NCBI RefSeq assembly: GCF_030272615.1
Contig: NC_081409.1
Location: 241,512,332-241,576,331, forward strand
Direction: 5' to 3'
Origin: Cryptomeria japonica
Lineage: Eukaryota; Streptophyta; Pinopsida; Cupressales; Cupressaceae
Length of the DNA stretch: 64,000 bases
The position numbers and the translations under genes are program-made. Of this stretch, positions 36,300 to 48,600 are shown piece after piece; within the stretch, counting starts at the first letter, position 1; every line of letters begins with the position of its first letter. Below the pieces are notes generated by a model. It was not told where the DNA came from and searched no databases. It worked only from the letters and a program-made list of their open reading frames with translations.

Positions 36300-37400
36300 G
36301 TTGCTCGCGGTATGGTTTCAATTTGGAGCCGTTCACAGCCTTGGGCACTTGTTTTTCGTCCAACATTGTCAGCCGGATGACCCCGACTTCGTGAATTCAG
36401 AAGAGTCCTAGCCATCTCACTTTAAACTTCCTTGGTTTGATCTCGTTTTTCCCGTTGTATTTCGAAACTAGCTTTCTCGAGGTGAATCTTATCTGTTTTA
36501 GATGTTTGTCATGCCATACTTTTCTTCTGGCTTGTGTGGCCTCCGTGGCCCACTGTGCCACCATTGGAAGCTCGTCCAACTTGTTCAAGTTGTAAAGCCT
36601 CTCTCGCAGGCTTTCCATGTCTCCCAAGTCTATTTTCAATTGCTATTCGCATACTTGACACCATAAATTCGACAGGCACCACTGCTTCCTGACCATACAT
36701 CAGTTGAAATGGAGTTTGACCGGTGATCACTTTGTAAGTTGTTCTGTAGGCCCATAATATAGAGGGTAACTTCTCCTCCCAGTCTTCCTTTTCTACGCTG
36801 GAGGACTTGTAGATTACCGACACCAATATTTTATTAGTGGCCTCGGCCTGCCCATTCGCATGTGGGTAGTATGGGCTCGATAATGAGTGGAAAATCTTAA
36901 ACTCTGTGGTCAATAGCCGTATGACATGGTTCACAAAGTGGCCCCCTCGGTCACTTGTCAACTGAATAGGTATGCCATATCATGTAATAATATGTTCATA
37001 GATAAATTTAGTTGTGCTTACTGCAGAGTTACCTGGGAGAGCCCTCGCCTCCACCCACTTAGTCAAGTATTTTGTTGCAACCACAATGTAACGACACCAT
37101 CGTGTACGACTAGCCTTAAGAGGCCCTACAAAGTCGAGTCCCCATTGTTCAAAGATTTCTTGGGCGTGCGAAGGGTTGAGGGGCATGACCCGCTCCCTGG
37201 CGTCGTTGTGTATGGTTGGGCACCACAGCCCTGCCAGCAACACCTTGTGGGTCGTAGTGTCCGGGCCCATATGTCCGCCTGCGGGTCCTTAGTGTGCCTC
37301 CCTCAATACACTGGGAACTTCCTCCTCCATGACACAACACCATAGTACCTGGGCTGGTCCCATTTTGTAGAGTAAGCCATTGATCAGTGAAAAGGTCCTG
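36300..37400 (-). pseudogene. Integrase, element 2
   Basis: The minus strand shows a degraded zinc-binding end near [14 protein letters not shown], then the core. The first Asp is in [10 protein letters not shown], the second in TSDRGGHFVN and the Glu in NGQAEATNK, so the DDE triad is present. The segment WAYRTTYKVITGQTPF and LMYGQEAVVPVEF follows, then the C-terminal region with HLKQIRF and the VNGSKLKPY end at about 36320. There is no chromodomain. A TGA at 36980-36982 lies where a basic residue before YGIPIQ is expected (CGA to TGA possible), and frame changes occur near 36520. Confidence 0.88.
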
Positions 37401-37499
37401 CTCCTTAATACTAGCTTCCTCCGTTCCCCTAGGGGCATGTCCTTCGGGAATCGGGACGTCGACAGCTACTCTCCAATCTTCTTGTACCATGAAGGGAGT

Positions 37500-38947
37500 A
37501 CGGCTATTTGGAACAAGTGCGCATCCGGGAAATCATCATTTACTCCCTCCGGAGGTTCCCCCGACTTGATCCAGGACAGCTGATCGGCTATGACATGGCT
37601 TCACCCTGGTCTTACGACAATTGTAAACGTGAACTACTGTAGTAGCAATAGCTAACGACTTATCCTCCCTTGGATAATAGGCTTGTTTACCAAGTACATT
37701 AGTGCCTGGTGGTCTACGTAAAATGTGAATGGTGTAGCGAGTAGGTAATGTCGGAATTTCTGTACGGCGTAAACCATGCCGAGAGCTTCGTGTTCCGTGG
37801 TACTGTAGTTCTTTTAAGCCTTGGAGAGCAACCTGCTAGCAAAATAAATTGGATGGTCGAACCCGTGTCCTCCTACCTGGGCTAGTGTAGCCCTGATGGC
37901 ATAATTTGAAGCATCCACGTGAACGTGGAATTCCTTATCCCAGTTCGGGTATCCCAGAATGGGTGCTCCCATCAATCTCGTTTTCAACTCTTCAAATGCG
38001 TCGCTCTGTGGCTTTGTCCAGATGTATGGCTCCCCTTTCTGTTTCAAACCATCCAACAAGTGGGACGCCTCAGCGAAGTTCTTGATGAACCTCCTGTAGT
38101 ACCCTACATGACCAAGGAAAGACTTTACCCCAGTGACGTCTGTATGAGCTTCCATTTCTACTATGACCCGAATCTTGTCAGGGTCTGTTTTCAATCCTTC
38201 TTTGCACACATTGTATCCAAGCAATCTTCCTTGTGGTACCATAAATCTACATTTCTTCGGATTAAGGGCCAACCGTGCCCTTCGACATCTCTCCAGGCAC
38301 TCTCCGAGGGCCTTTAGGTGGATGTCCTGTCCGTTGTAAATAGACCAATCGTCCAAGAAAGCTTTGAAGTTCCCTACGGACATCTTGTCGAAGATATGCA
38401 AAATGATGCGCTGAAAGGTCGTCGATGCATTACATAGGCCGAAGGGCATTCGGTTGTATGCATACACACCGTCCACCACGAAGGTCGTTTTCAACTTATC
38501 CTCCTCGACGATGGATATCTGGTTGTACCCAAAGAACACATCCATGAAGGAATAGATTTCATGTCCAGCCACTTCCTTGAGGATGCTGTCGGTGAAGGGT
38601 ATGGGAAACGGGTCTTTAATAGTGACAATGTTCAGACATCGGAAGTTTACACAGATCTGGATTTGATTGGCCTCTTTCTTGAGGGAAATCATAATGGGAG
38701 ACACCCATTCGCTTGTTTGCACTTTGAAGATTATGCTCGCTTCCAGCATCCGCTCAATTTCGTCATTCACCCATGCAGCATAGTTTTTGGTCATACGGTA
38801 AGGCCGCTTCCTTACCGGTTGGGCTCCCGGTACCAATGTTATGCGGTGTACACATAGCTCTGGGGGCACTCCCTTCAGATCCTTGTATGTCCATGCAAAA
38901 GCATCCTTGTAATCGAGGAAACTTTTGAAGGTTGCGGCCTTCAGCAC
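37500..38947 (-). pseudogene. Reverse transcriptase and RNase H, element 2
   Basis: A 377-codon open segment covers RT. It enters with FLDYKDAFAW and VHRITLVPGAQPVRKRPYRM. Catalytic aspartates are in FMDVFFGYNQ (about residue 136) and FLDD (197-200). MPFGLCNASTTFQR and LALNPKKCRFMV follow, then the connection SFLGHVGYYRRFI and the RNase H start FHVHVDASNYAI. A TAA at 37814-37816 sits after RLLSKA, normally followed by EKNYS. RNase H then continues in the same frame in degraded form towards 37500. The usual Asp of the RVCVDYRKLN-type motif is Asn here (ICVNFRCLN). This is the best preserved polymerase in the window. Confidence 0.92.
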
Positions 38948-39010
38948 TGGATTCCAGTCATCTCCGACAAGGATGATCTTGGGGTCACTCGTCCCCCCAA
39001 GATTCGTCTC

Positions 39011-39892
39011 CTACAAATTGGCTTCCTGATATTTAATAGGTTTGCCCTTCGGGAATTGGTGTGTAGGAGTGTCATTCACAGAGGCCTCCCCTTCCTTATA
39101 CTCTCTGTATTCGGGAGGAAATATATGTTGTTCTTCCTCAATACTCAATACATTGCACGAGGGTGTAAACAATTCATAATCTCCCATTTGCCAGTGGAAG
39201 AGGCCATTCAAGGAGTCCCCGTCATCCCCCAAGCATGCTTCTAGATCTAACACCCCTCCGTCGCTGGGCTCCATGCGGCGTCCGTCTCCATCCTCACCCA
39301 ACTGGTCTCCCTTAGATTCCAAGTTGGAGGAGGATGTTAACTCCTCGCTCACCATCTGTGTATGGAGATCGATCACGTACTTCCTCCCCACGTTTTCCAA
39401 GGAAAGTGTATTCCGCTTCCAGTTATGATTTGCCTTTGCTGCAATGAGCCACCCATGTCCGAGAATGGCGTCGTACCCTTTCTGCTTCAGTGGAATCACT
39501 ACAAAATCTAGCACAAATGGCTGCGTGCCAATCATCACCTGTTGGCCCATGAGGGTACCGAGGGGTTTAATCCCGTGTTGATCTGCCCCTAGTAGGTTGA
39601 ACGTGGGAGGCCACAACGTTGGCTTTCCTAGTCTTTTCCATGTCTCTTCTGGGAGCACATTTACTCCTGACCCTCCGTCCACAATGGTGTCCGTCAAGGT
39701 AGTCCCCAGGATGCCCATTTCTAGCACCGCCGGTTGGTGTCCCCTGTTGACTACTAACAACATAGGGTCAAGTGTGGGGCTTACGACCTCCCTCGTTTTC
39801 ACTTGTGTGGGTATGGAGTTTAAGATAGCCGTTTTCAACTGCGGCATGGTTTCAAGGTCGTCTTGAATCTTCACGGGTGCCTCCATTTGCAA
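39011..39892 (-). pseudogene. Aspartic protease region, element 2
   Basis: This frame has TIVDGGSGVNVLPEETWKRL, a retropepsin-like active-site segment with DGGS in place of DSG/DTG, followed by FVLDFVVIPLKQKGYDAILG with the ILG that ends many plant retropepsins. Element 1 has DRGS at the same place. The protease should release gag and pol products from the polyprotein. A TAG at 39011-39013 separates it from RT in the same frame. Confidence 0.82.
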
Positions 39893-39899
39893 TATTTGC

Positions 39900-41766
39900 C
39901 GTAAGATTCTCTTCTCCCCTCATCCATGACGGGCTTGTGCCCTCGTGGTTGTTTTGTCCTTGTGCGGCCATTTCCTTTGTGATCTCGTCCCTTGCTTCCC
40001 GCACTCTCTCGGTCTCCGTGCGAGGATCTGGGTATGCAGCCTTTTTGGCCTATGCCCTTGTGATTGCCAACACTTCTACCTTCGTAGGTTCGATGTTGAA
40101 AAGGTTTACTCTTGGCTTCAGGTAATTTGCGTCCTCATGGTCACCTGGCCCATACCATCGGCAGAGGTGCTGAGGGGTGGCTTCCTTCGTGCAATCCCGA
40201 GTGAAGTGCCTCCACTGATTGCAGGCCCTACATTGGATCATTGGTCGGCGCTTTGCGTCATACTGGACACGGCTTAGGGTATTGTTATTTTTGTTATTCC
40301 TTCTGCCGCCGCGTCTGTTGTCCCAGTAACCTCCACATGATACCGTTGTGTTGGTTTGCTAGGCCGTACTTGCTGGTGCGGATGTTGTGGCCTGCTCGGT
40401 GAACAACACTTGCATATTTCGGGTCTTCATATTGTATGGGCACTCCTTGATGGAGTGTCCCATTACTTGGCAAATTTCGCAAAAGGCCTTCTTTGGGCAT
40501 GTATCCTTCGTATGTCCTTCCTCCTTGCACTTCGTGCACCACATGTCTCCTTCGGTCTGGCTCGTAGAGCCTATCATCGCTTTAAATTCCCTCATCATAC
40601 GCTCCATGTCCCTCTACAGGGCCGTCACTTTCTTTTGCGACCCCTCGTTACCACTCTCATTAGAGGAAGTGTCATTTTCCTCGGAGGACTTTCCCTTTTT
40701 CTTAGATGTTTTGTATTCACTTTCTAAGTCCATAGCCCTGTTGTATGCATCATCGTATGACGAAGGAGGGACTATCTTCATTTTCTTCTTCAAAGTGGGT
40801 TTTAGGCCTTCTACGAACAACCTCTTCTTGAGTCTGTCGGCCGGTTGACTCTCCATTTTCCCAATTAGCTCCTTCAGGTGCCTTCTGTAGGCACGAACTG
40901 ATTCCTTTTGTCCTTGTTTCGTATTGTATATCGCTGCCACTATTCCATTATCATCTTGAAGTAGGCGGAACTCTTTCTCGAAGGCTTTCCGCAACGTGTC
41001 CCATGTGGCCACTGTAGTTTTATCAATATCCGAGTACCAGTCGATGGCAACTCCCAGTAATGTTGCTGGGAATTGCGTCGTCCATTTGTCTTGTTTCGTG
41101 ACACCATTGGCCGTCCATATGGTTTCGCAGGTTCTGCAGTGCCTTACAGCATCCTCCTTCCCGTCGTCGGTGAATTTCGGCAGCTTCTACCTATTGGCCA
41201 TTGATGGGGGTCGTGTCCCCAGAGGTGGCTGTGTCTGTTGTGCGCCCGCGCCACTCCCTCCTATGCCAGTGGTGTTTCCCTATTTGAGTAAATGGGAGTA
41301 TGGTGTTTTGTACCCGCGTGCTTGGTGTGATGGGTCCCAAGAGGCGGTCCTGTCTATCGTGTGCCTGTGCCTCCTCCGCACCTACGGTCGTACGGTTGCC
41401 CTTTCCCCCATTCTCACCCTCCTCCTCTGTTCGCTCTCTTCGGTGGTCCTCCGTGCACGGTGTAAGGGATAGGTTCCTGAACTGATCCCGGGTCTCTTCG
41501 ACCAGATTTCTTCGTAGCCTAGTTTCCTCCAAGAACTCTTTGTGGCTTCTCACCCTACGGTGTTCTGGTGATGCGTAGAAATCTCCTTCGGCTTCTGCAC
41601 CCCCCGTGACACCTCCTTGGTTCCCTTCGGCAAGTCGTCCTTCGGCAAGTTGCCTCAGCCTCCATCTACATTCTACTTGTTGTTCCAGAATCAAGGCCCT
41701 CTGTGCGGCCTCCCACTCGTCACTTTGTGCCTTCTTATTTCTGTCCTTATTTAATAAGTTGGGCAT
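39900..41766 (-). pseudogene. gag, element 2
   Basis: It starts MPNLLNKDRNKKAQSDE, homologous to the gag start of element 1. The middle part has GVAIDWYSDIDKTTVATWD and RHLKELIGKMESQP, the gag core. Zinc-knuckle-like clusters follow: CTKCKEEGHTKDTC, CEICQVMGHSIKEC and CRACNQWRHFTRDC. Three in-frame TAG stops (40614-40616, 40359-40361, 40050-40052) correspond to Gln codons in element 1, two of them clearly CAG. A frame change near 41190 and another just before protease complete the decay. The protein would form the particle shell and bind RNA. Confidence 0.88.
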
Positions 41767-41978
41767 TAATTCCCGTACATCTTCATAATTAGCAACAACA
41801 TATAAAAATAGAACACTTCTTTATTATTTCATCCCGTCGGGTACGATTTGTGTCAATAGTACGACACCATTATCATAATATAGAATGTTCGTTATTCCTC
41901 CTGGAGGTTCAAGGTTCAATTTCCCCTTGGCCTCGTGCCATCATGCTCCGCTTCTCACTGATGACTGTTTTCTTCGTA

Positions 41979-42287
41979 CTACTGGAGGACTTGTTGGCGT
42001 CGCTCCTCATGGGCAATCTCCTCCAAGCGAGTTCGTTGTGCCAGTGATGCCTGTTCAAGCAACCGGGGGAGGTGGTTCATCAACCGATTCGCTGTGGGGC
42101 TAACTTCCAGTGTGGTCCACACGACACTTGCTGGGACATCAACCTTCGTGGCCTCTCTTCGGATGTAGGTCTCGATGGCCACCTGAAGCAGGATTGAGAA
42201 TTCCCTCGTTGCAGTGTCTTCTCCATCGTAGAGCTCCGTTTGCAAGTCGTTGGCCTTTGGGTTAATCTCACCAACCGGTAGGCCCAT
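41979..42287 (-). pseudogene. Conserved pre-gag ORF, element 2
   Basis: It encodes MGLPVGEINPKANDL, GEDTATREFSILLQVAI, VPASVVWTTLEVSPTANR and EQASLAQRTRLEEIA. It is nearly collinear with the element 1 product at 11344-11712. An in-frame TAG at 41979-41981 ends it early; element 1 continues with RYEENSRRE. The frame differs from gag. The function is unknown; the helical, Leu/Arg/Glu-rich end could mediate oligomerisation, which is a guess. Confidence 0.7.
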
Positions 42288-42332
42288 CGTGTTCGTACGC
42301 CATCTGCTCCTTCCTTTCCCGAGTATGGCTAG

Positions 42333-42345
42333 GCAACAGCACCAG
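42333..42345 (-). promoter_or_regulatory. Primer-binding site (tRNA-Asp-like), element 2
   Basis: Two bases inside the right LTR the minus strand reads TGGTGCTGTTGCC, 11 of 13 matching the tRNA-Asp-complementary TGGCGCCGTTGCC of Tat/Athila elements. The downstream CTAG and CTCGGGAA are also shared with element 1. Confidence 0.7.
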
Positions 42346-42346
42346 A

Positions 42347-42517
42347 TGCTTGCCACATACGGGTAAACGATTAAATGCAAAAAGTAAATGCACAGAACAT
42401 AATGGAAATATATTAAAGAACCAGTCCCTGTATTAATTCAACAGTCCATGTACATCAAGTGCTTATAACATCACACCCAGATATGACTATCATCATGCTA
42501 TTTCGAAGGAAAGGTAT
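42347..42517 (-). repeat. 5' LTR of element 2, first part
   Basis: It begins TGCTTGCCACATACGG and matches the left LTR up to GGAAAGGTAT. There it is interrupted by copy B. The last five bases (GGTAT, 42513-42517) are the target duplication of the nested insertion. Confidence 0.95.
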
Positions 42518-43248
42518 TGTTGGTGTCTGTTTTATCATCTACCAAACATTAGGATAGGTTACCCAAAGGTATTCTATCCTCTCCTGAAAAATCACTAATG
42601 ATTCCAAGGTCTATATGTGCGAACAAGCGACTTTAGTGGAATAGCTTCTTGGGTAGTGTATGCTGAAATTTTCAAGGGGGACTTACGTTTGACAAGTATC
42701 TTGAACTGCTAGACTTAGATGGATTTAGCAATTTTAAGCTCTTCTTTTTTTTTTGGGAATTTTCTGGGATTTAGACTTTTGAAAGAAATGGAAAAAGGGA
42801 TAGGGTTTAGGAAGGCTAGTCTAATCCTACGAATTTCGGAGACGGTATCAACTGGGTGCTTCGAGAAACCAAACCTTGCTTCGCCACACTAGGGACAACT
42901 ACACAAGGCCGGTGCAATCTTCAATGGGTTGTGCTTATGATCGAGATGTTGGGATGCACAAGGGATGGGCTCAGACTAACTTTGCACGGTAGAATGGAAA
43001 TCATCCATTTACCAAAAGTATGAGCGGAAATACACCATCAATTGACACTTATCAAATCCTTCATTCAAATTAACAACAATGAAAGCAAATCTAAATTATT
43101 TCTAACTAATTGTTGAGGCAATTGAAACCATGCAAATCATTCAAATAATAGAGATGACAAAGCAGTGCACATGCAATATATTATTTGGAAATGACCTTAA
43201 GCAACAATACATCAAAAACCTCACCCTTTTCAAATGAGAGGAGGCAAC

Positions 43249-43256
43249 CTTATATA
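43249..43256 (-). promoter_or_regulatory. Candidate TATA box in the 3' tail of copy B
   Basis: The minus strand reads ACTATATAAGG. Copy C has TATTTAAAGG in an equivalent context (about 59290), each near a plus-strand TGAATGGCC(C/G)AGATC segment. A promoter near the 3' end in gene orientation is what a 3' LTR would contain. Confidence 0.5.
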
Positions 43257-43396
43257 GTTTCTCAAAAATAAATGAATGGCCGAGATCAAACAGTGATCAA
43301 GGGCCAAGATTGAAAGTCCTATACCCTAATTAGGGTTTCCCGAAATACTATTAGTTCAAGCAAACGAAAGAGTGACAAGTGGCGCAGCTACTAATT

Positions 43397-46300
43397 TTAT
43401 TGAGGTGAGTGGCCACTTTCCTCTTTCAGAGATTCAACGTATCTGGACACCACGAGCTTGACCTCCTCCATGGTGACACTTGGCGAACCGCCAATCTGGA
43501 AGTCGATGAGATCCACATCGTCGGCGCATGTGGCAAGGATGCCTTCCCACTCCACTGCATGGGTGAGGAAGTTGTCATCGATGGAGAGGAAGTTTACAAT
43601 CTTCGAAAGATCGCCTTTGTTAATTATCCCTGAATCTCGGAAGAAGCTTGCCTGAATCCTGGCTCTCAGGTTTTCTGCTTGTAAATGCTTCTCCCTTAGG
43701 CTTTCCTTCTGCCAGATCTCTGACGCCACACGGAATACCTTGCCCAGGATGTCTCTAACCCTCGCCTCTGTCTCAAAACACTTGGTCTCAGATTTCTTCA
43801 GAACCTCAATCCGAGTCACCAGAGCATAGTACCACGTGCCAAAGTCGTACCTGTCTCCTGTCTGTATAATGCCTGCATCCACTAAGCTCTTCTTTGACAT
43901 GCCTCGGATAACCTTCAGGTGAGGGAGTATTTCATTCTGAATTTCATCCACTTCTTCCCAATTGGATGCTAGATCCTGGATACGATCAACCAACAAAGAA
44001 GTTGCCTCATGTGCTGATACTAAGTTTTCTATCAGGGTGTCAACACGTATCACATCGTCTGAAATCCACTCCTTTTCTTGAGTGTATGATCCCTTCATAT
44101 CATCATAGTCCTTCATTGATCCCTGCTGAAGAGGCTGTGGCTAAGTAGCCGGGACTTCATGGTTGAGCGGGTTGGTAAGATGGAGAACATACTTCTTCCA
44201 CTGCTGGTTCTCTTCTTCCACTTTCTTCCTCTTTTCTTTTTCATGAGCCAGCCTCGTCTTTAGAACGTTGCAGGAGTCATCAAAATATTGGATCTCCTGG
44301 TCCTGGGTAGGCTTACCCATCTCTATGGTGGTAATCTTGTAGTCATCTGCGGTGACATTGTCCCTAGTCTTCCCTTCTTTGGGCACTACTATCTGAACTG
44401 TCCTGAATCCGGCACTGTCTCTCTGAATCAGGGAAAACTTCCTGGCTGGTTTGGGCGGTTTAGCTATAGCGGGTTCATTCACATTCTCTAGGAATGCTGC
44501 GGTAAACTCCTCGGTTGAGTGGGCGTCCTTGGGAACCTTGGCCTTTATCCTTGCTCTCAGCCAATCAGGAAAGGTTGATTGTTCTACAGTGTTCCGATCA
44601 AACTCATCGTCTGCTTCTCCTGGGCTCGCTGGTATGCCATCCAAGAAGATTGTAGGAGCTTCAATCTGCCCCCTATCTGGAGTTCGGAAGACCTTTTCCA
44701 CCACTTCCTCAACTGGCTGGGAAAGCACTCTTACTTCATCATCAATCACATAGATGTTCATCTCTTGCTCCCCAATTGTACTCTAATCAGGCGCAATGGA
44801 AGCAACAATTAGGATGGAGTGACTTTCGTTGGATTCTCTTCTCTCACCTACAGCCCTTTTCCCTATGCACTTTGTGGAGCTTCCACCCAACTCCTTTCTC
44901 TTTCGAGATCCAACACTTTCTGGATTTCGAGCATCACCGACGGAGGTACAAGGATGGACAGACAGAGTATCATCTACTCCCATTAATTCATAAGTTAGAA
45001 CCACACCTTTGGCCTTCAACTGTTTGGTCTTTTCAGACGCCCACCACCTTGAGTACTCAACCACCGACCTCATGAGGTCTGCTAGATCTGATTTTTCTCC
45101 CTCTGTCCAGTGTATCGAGACTAAAGGTTCATTCTTCATCTTCTCAAAACCCGGCTGCTGAAGTTCTAGGCTTTCTTCTACCTGATCGGCAACTTTGAAT
45201 ACTTCCGTTGCTCTCACCATACTTAAAGGAATTCTTGACCAGAACCTCTTCCGGATCTCGAAACTATCGGCTGCATTAGCCCAGTAGTCTTCCAGATCCA
45301 GTCTGTGCTCAAACGTTGTCCCTTTGATATTCTTTATCCTATGGAATGGATCGAAATCTTTTCTTGCCTTGTATTGGTAGAAGGGATAACAGGCCAGTTC
45401 TTTCTCAGCGATAGCTGCAGCCTGTGATGATGGACATGTTTCCAGCCCATTACCAATTGTAAGTGAGGATGTCCCTGCCTTCTTTTGCTTATCCCTTTGA
45501 ATCACTATATACTCCTCCAATTGTCTCACAACCTCGAGCAACACCACTCGGTTGGTAGGGTAAGCTGGAAGCTTGTATGGGGGCCCAGAGGATCCCTGAA
45601 TTCGGAAGTAAGTGAACTTCGGATATTGGATGTACCAACACCCGAACCGACCGATGAAGTCCATAGACTCTTGAGAGAGCCTCTGGTGCAGGCCACCTTG
45701 AAGGGTCCGGGTAATGTGCATCAGGAAGGTATCATTCACCCTTTTGAAATGGAACTTCTCCTCCATATGGAGCTGGGGATAGCAATCATATACCGTAAAT
45801 TGGTTCTCCTTGTTCCCAACTTCTCCTCTACAAGTGAGACCTTTGTACCTGTAGGTCCTGGCTAAAGAATAGAACAAGTAAGAACTCATGAAGAAAGTCC
45901 TATTTGCCTCCAGATTCCTTAGCTGGCTGTCTAGGTTGTCGCTGATCATACGGGCCCAGTCTATCATTTTTACTCCATTGATTATTTCATTAATGAAATA
46001 ATACATCCAGGGTTTGAATGGAGCTCCTTGAGGATTTCCTATTATTCTATTGAGCAAGTCAATCATGTCCCCAATGTCCTCCTTGAAGTATGCTCGCACT
46101 AGACTCTTTCTTTGGAGTTTGGAGGCGCCCTTCCTCGGCTTGTCTAGCCAGGAATGATTAACTATGGCATCATATTCTTCCAGGTGATCGTGGTACAGAT
46201 TGTCAGGTTCGTCCTTGGTCATATATACTGCGTTGTGGTACTCAGGGATCCTGAAGGCCTCTCTGATGGCCTCTCTGATGGCCTCATCGTTGACATTCGC

Positions 46301-46591
46301 CAACACTCTTCCATCAGGTGCAACAATATCCTTACTGATGGGGTTGTAGTGTTTGGCACATTCAACTACTAGTTCATTGCACTGCATGGTGGGGAGAAAG
46401 CCGGCAGCGTGCACGATACCACTCTTCATCATTTTTCGTGCAATGGTGGTAGGCACAAGGTTGTCCAGACCAAACATTCGCTTCTTAAACTCCCTCAGAT
46501 TGATGTGTCCGAGGTTGGTGTCGCTGATGTTCTTCCACTTGGAAGTCATCCTCGACTCTGGAGGAGCATCTTTGTCTACCTGGAATTTCAT
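43397..46591 (-). pseudogene. Copy B gene: ~1,065-codon aORF-like protein
   Basis: A single frame runs from an ATG at 46591 (MKFQVDKDAPP, just after a TTTGCCTGCAG acceptor-like site) to TAA at 43397. It has only two internal stops, both TAG (44783-44785 and 44141-44143). Visible parts are: ISDTNLGHINLREF; GIVHAAGFLPTMQCNELVV; a helix-rich EAIREAFRIPEY segment with a local 15-bp duplication; the shared domain FKPWMYYF, NGVKMIDWA, RTFFMSSYLFYSLA; FGCWYIQYPKFTYFRI; a basic RKRKELGG stretch that could be a nuclear signal; DDYKITTIEMG; and coiled-coil-like C-terminal parts. The FRIP segment after alternating strand-like residues recalls the fold of Pfam's putative plant transposon protein domain, but that is only an impression. 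The function is unknown. Confidence 0.8.
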
Positions 46592-47509
46592 AATGTCTGG
46601 GGCCTGCAGGCAAACGATGGAAATTTTAAAGTTAGAAAATGATTTGCAAAGTTTTGAAAATAACGGGGCTGCGAAATGGCTAAATGTTGGAAAATTTTCC
46701 TTTTTTTTTTTTTTTAATATATATTCATACTTAGCCATAAAAATCGAATTTTCACCTTAAAACCCTTAGTCTTAAAGTTGGTTGTGGTTACCACCAAGTG
46801 TCAAAACTTCCAAAAAATTTTCATACTTAGCCAAAAAAAAATGATTTTCTTTCTCCAAAATTTTCGAAAAAATCATTTATTAAATTCTGGAAAATATTCA
46901 GAAAATTCACAATTTTAATTTCACCTCTGACTTGGATAGGAGTAAGGCTAGACTTTTCTCCAAAATATTGAGAAAATTCAGAAAAGATGCCTTTCTCCAG
47001 AAATCTGTAAGCCTTCTGCCAAAAATATTATCCCACTTCCAGCAATATCTAGAATTTTCTCCAGATGATCTTCAAACTGACATACTTTACTAAGCTCTCC
47101 TTAGTAATTTTGAACTTCTTGGTGTGATAATGAATTTGATAATGAAGTATTTGTAGACAAGGTTTAAGCAAAACCCCTAAAATCATCCAACTCATACTTC
47201 TAATTCTAAAATAAACTTTCCATTTTGTTTTAAGTTTGAAGATATTCATCAATCCTCCAATATTCCCTTTCAAAAAAACTTTCCATTTTGAATTAATATC
47301 TCAATAATTTTTTAATATTCTCTTAATATTCTCAAAAAAAACTTTCCGTTTTGGATTTATTTTGAGGATTTTTTTTTATTTAGATATTTCTTCATTTTGG
47401 ATTTAATTTTAAAATCCCAGTGGATTTAGTGACATCACTGGCATCTTTGTTTGATTTTTCAATGTGTAGGTGGATTTTTTTTCGAATTTTGAATTTCCAT
47501 TTTCAAGTT

Positions 47510-48480
47510 TTGGCGCACTTTGCCAACCTCTCCAAGGTATGGCGGACTTTGGCTAGCACTCCTTCATGGCCTCCATTAAAGTGATAATTTGGCTAAGGCA
47601 TTGGGGTGGACTTTGACCCTTGCTCCCACATGGCCTCCTTCGCCTTGGCGGACTTTGGTGTTGACTCCTCCATGGCCTCTCTAGGTGGGGCGGACTTTGG
47701 AGTAGGCACCTTCAAGGTCTCCATCATCCTGGCGGAATTTGGCTATGACACCCATGGCCTCCAAACTCATGGCAGACTTTGGGCTTAGCACCCATGTGAC
47801 CCCCCAAACTTTGGCGGACTTGGGAGAGTGCTCGTCCTTGGGCGGACTTTGGTGTTAGCTCCTTCATGGCCCCTCTAGCCTTGGCGGACTTTGAGGTGTG
47901 CTCCTCCATCACTTGGGCGGACTTTAGGCATCCCTCTTCTTGCTTGGGCAAACTTTGGAAGGCTCTCCACATTGGGCGGACTTTGGAAGGCTCCCCTCAT
48001 AGCTCTCTTCAAGGCAAAATTTTGGCTAAGGCATGGGGCGGACTTTGAAGGTCCCCTCTCATGACTCTCCCAAGGCATGGCGGACTTTGGCCTTAGCTCC
48101 TCTTGCTTGGGCGGACTTTGGTGGTGTCCCCTACATGGCTCCCTAACCTATGGTGGACTTTGGTGGAGGCTCCTTCACCTTGACCCTCTTAACCTTGGCG
48201 GATTTGGCTCTTCTATCTCTCCACATGCTTGGGCGGACTTTGAAGGTGTCTCCCACATGACCTACAAGACAGTGGCGGACTTTGGAGAGTACTCCTACAT
48301 GGTTGGGCGGACTTTGGTGGTGCCTCCTACATGACCTCCAATGCATACATGATGGACTTTGATGGTTGCTCCGTGCAAGGCGGTCTTCAACACATCCCTT
48401 CATGGGCGGACTTTAGCGTGCTGGTCATCATGGCCTCTTCAACACATGGAGGACTTCTGGATAGCCTCATTTGTACCTGC
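47510..48480. repeat. GGCGGACTTTGG minisatellite in the leader of copy B
   Basis: The core GGCGGACTTTGG recurs about 23 times with small changes over 0.93 kb, roughly every 40 bp, separated by variable CTCC.CATGGCC-like text. In the sense of the gene it reads CCAAAGTCCGCC. Open frames across the array on either strand are repeat artefacts. Confidence 0.93.
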
Positions 48481-48600
48481 AAAACCTTTCGTTAGCCAGA
48501 CTTAGAAGATTTTCAGAGGAACTTCAAAATTTCACAGCTTAATCTAATTTAACCGGATTAACTTGAAATTTGAAATCCATGCTTAGGTGGATCATCTAAA

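Noticed and set aside
43397-43405. Copy B as a host gene
   Set aside because: The gene is enclosed by an insertion with target duplications and has decayed homologues nearby, so it is element-borne.
47724-48403. Lys/Ser/Pro-rich open frames
   Set aside because: Generated by the GGCGGACTTTGG array; periodic and present on both strands.
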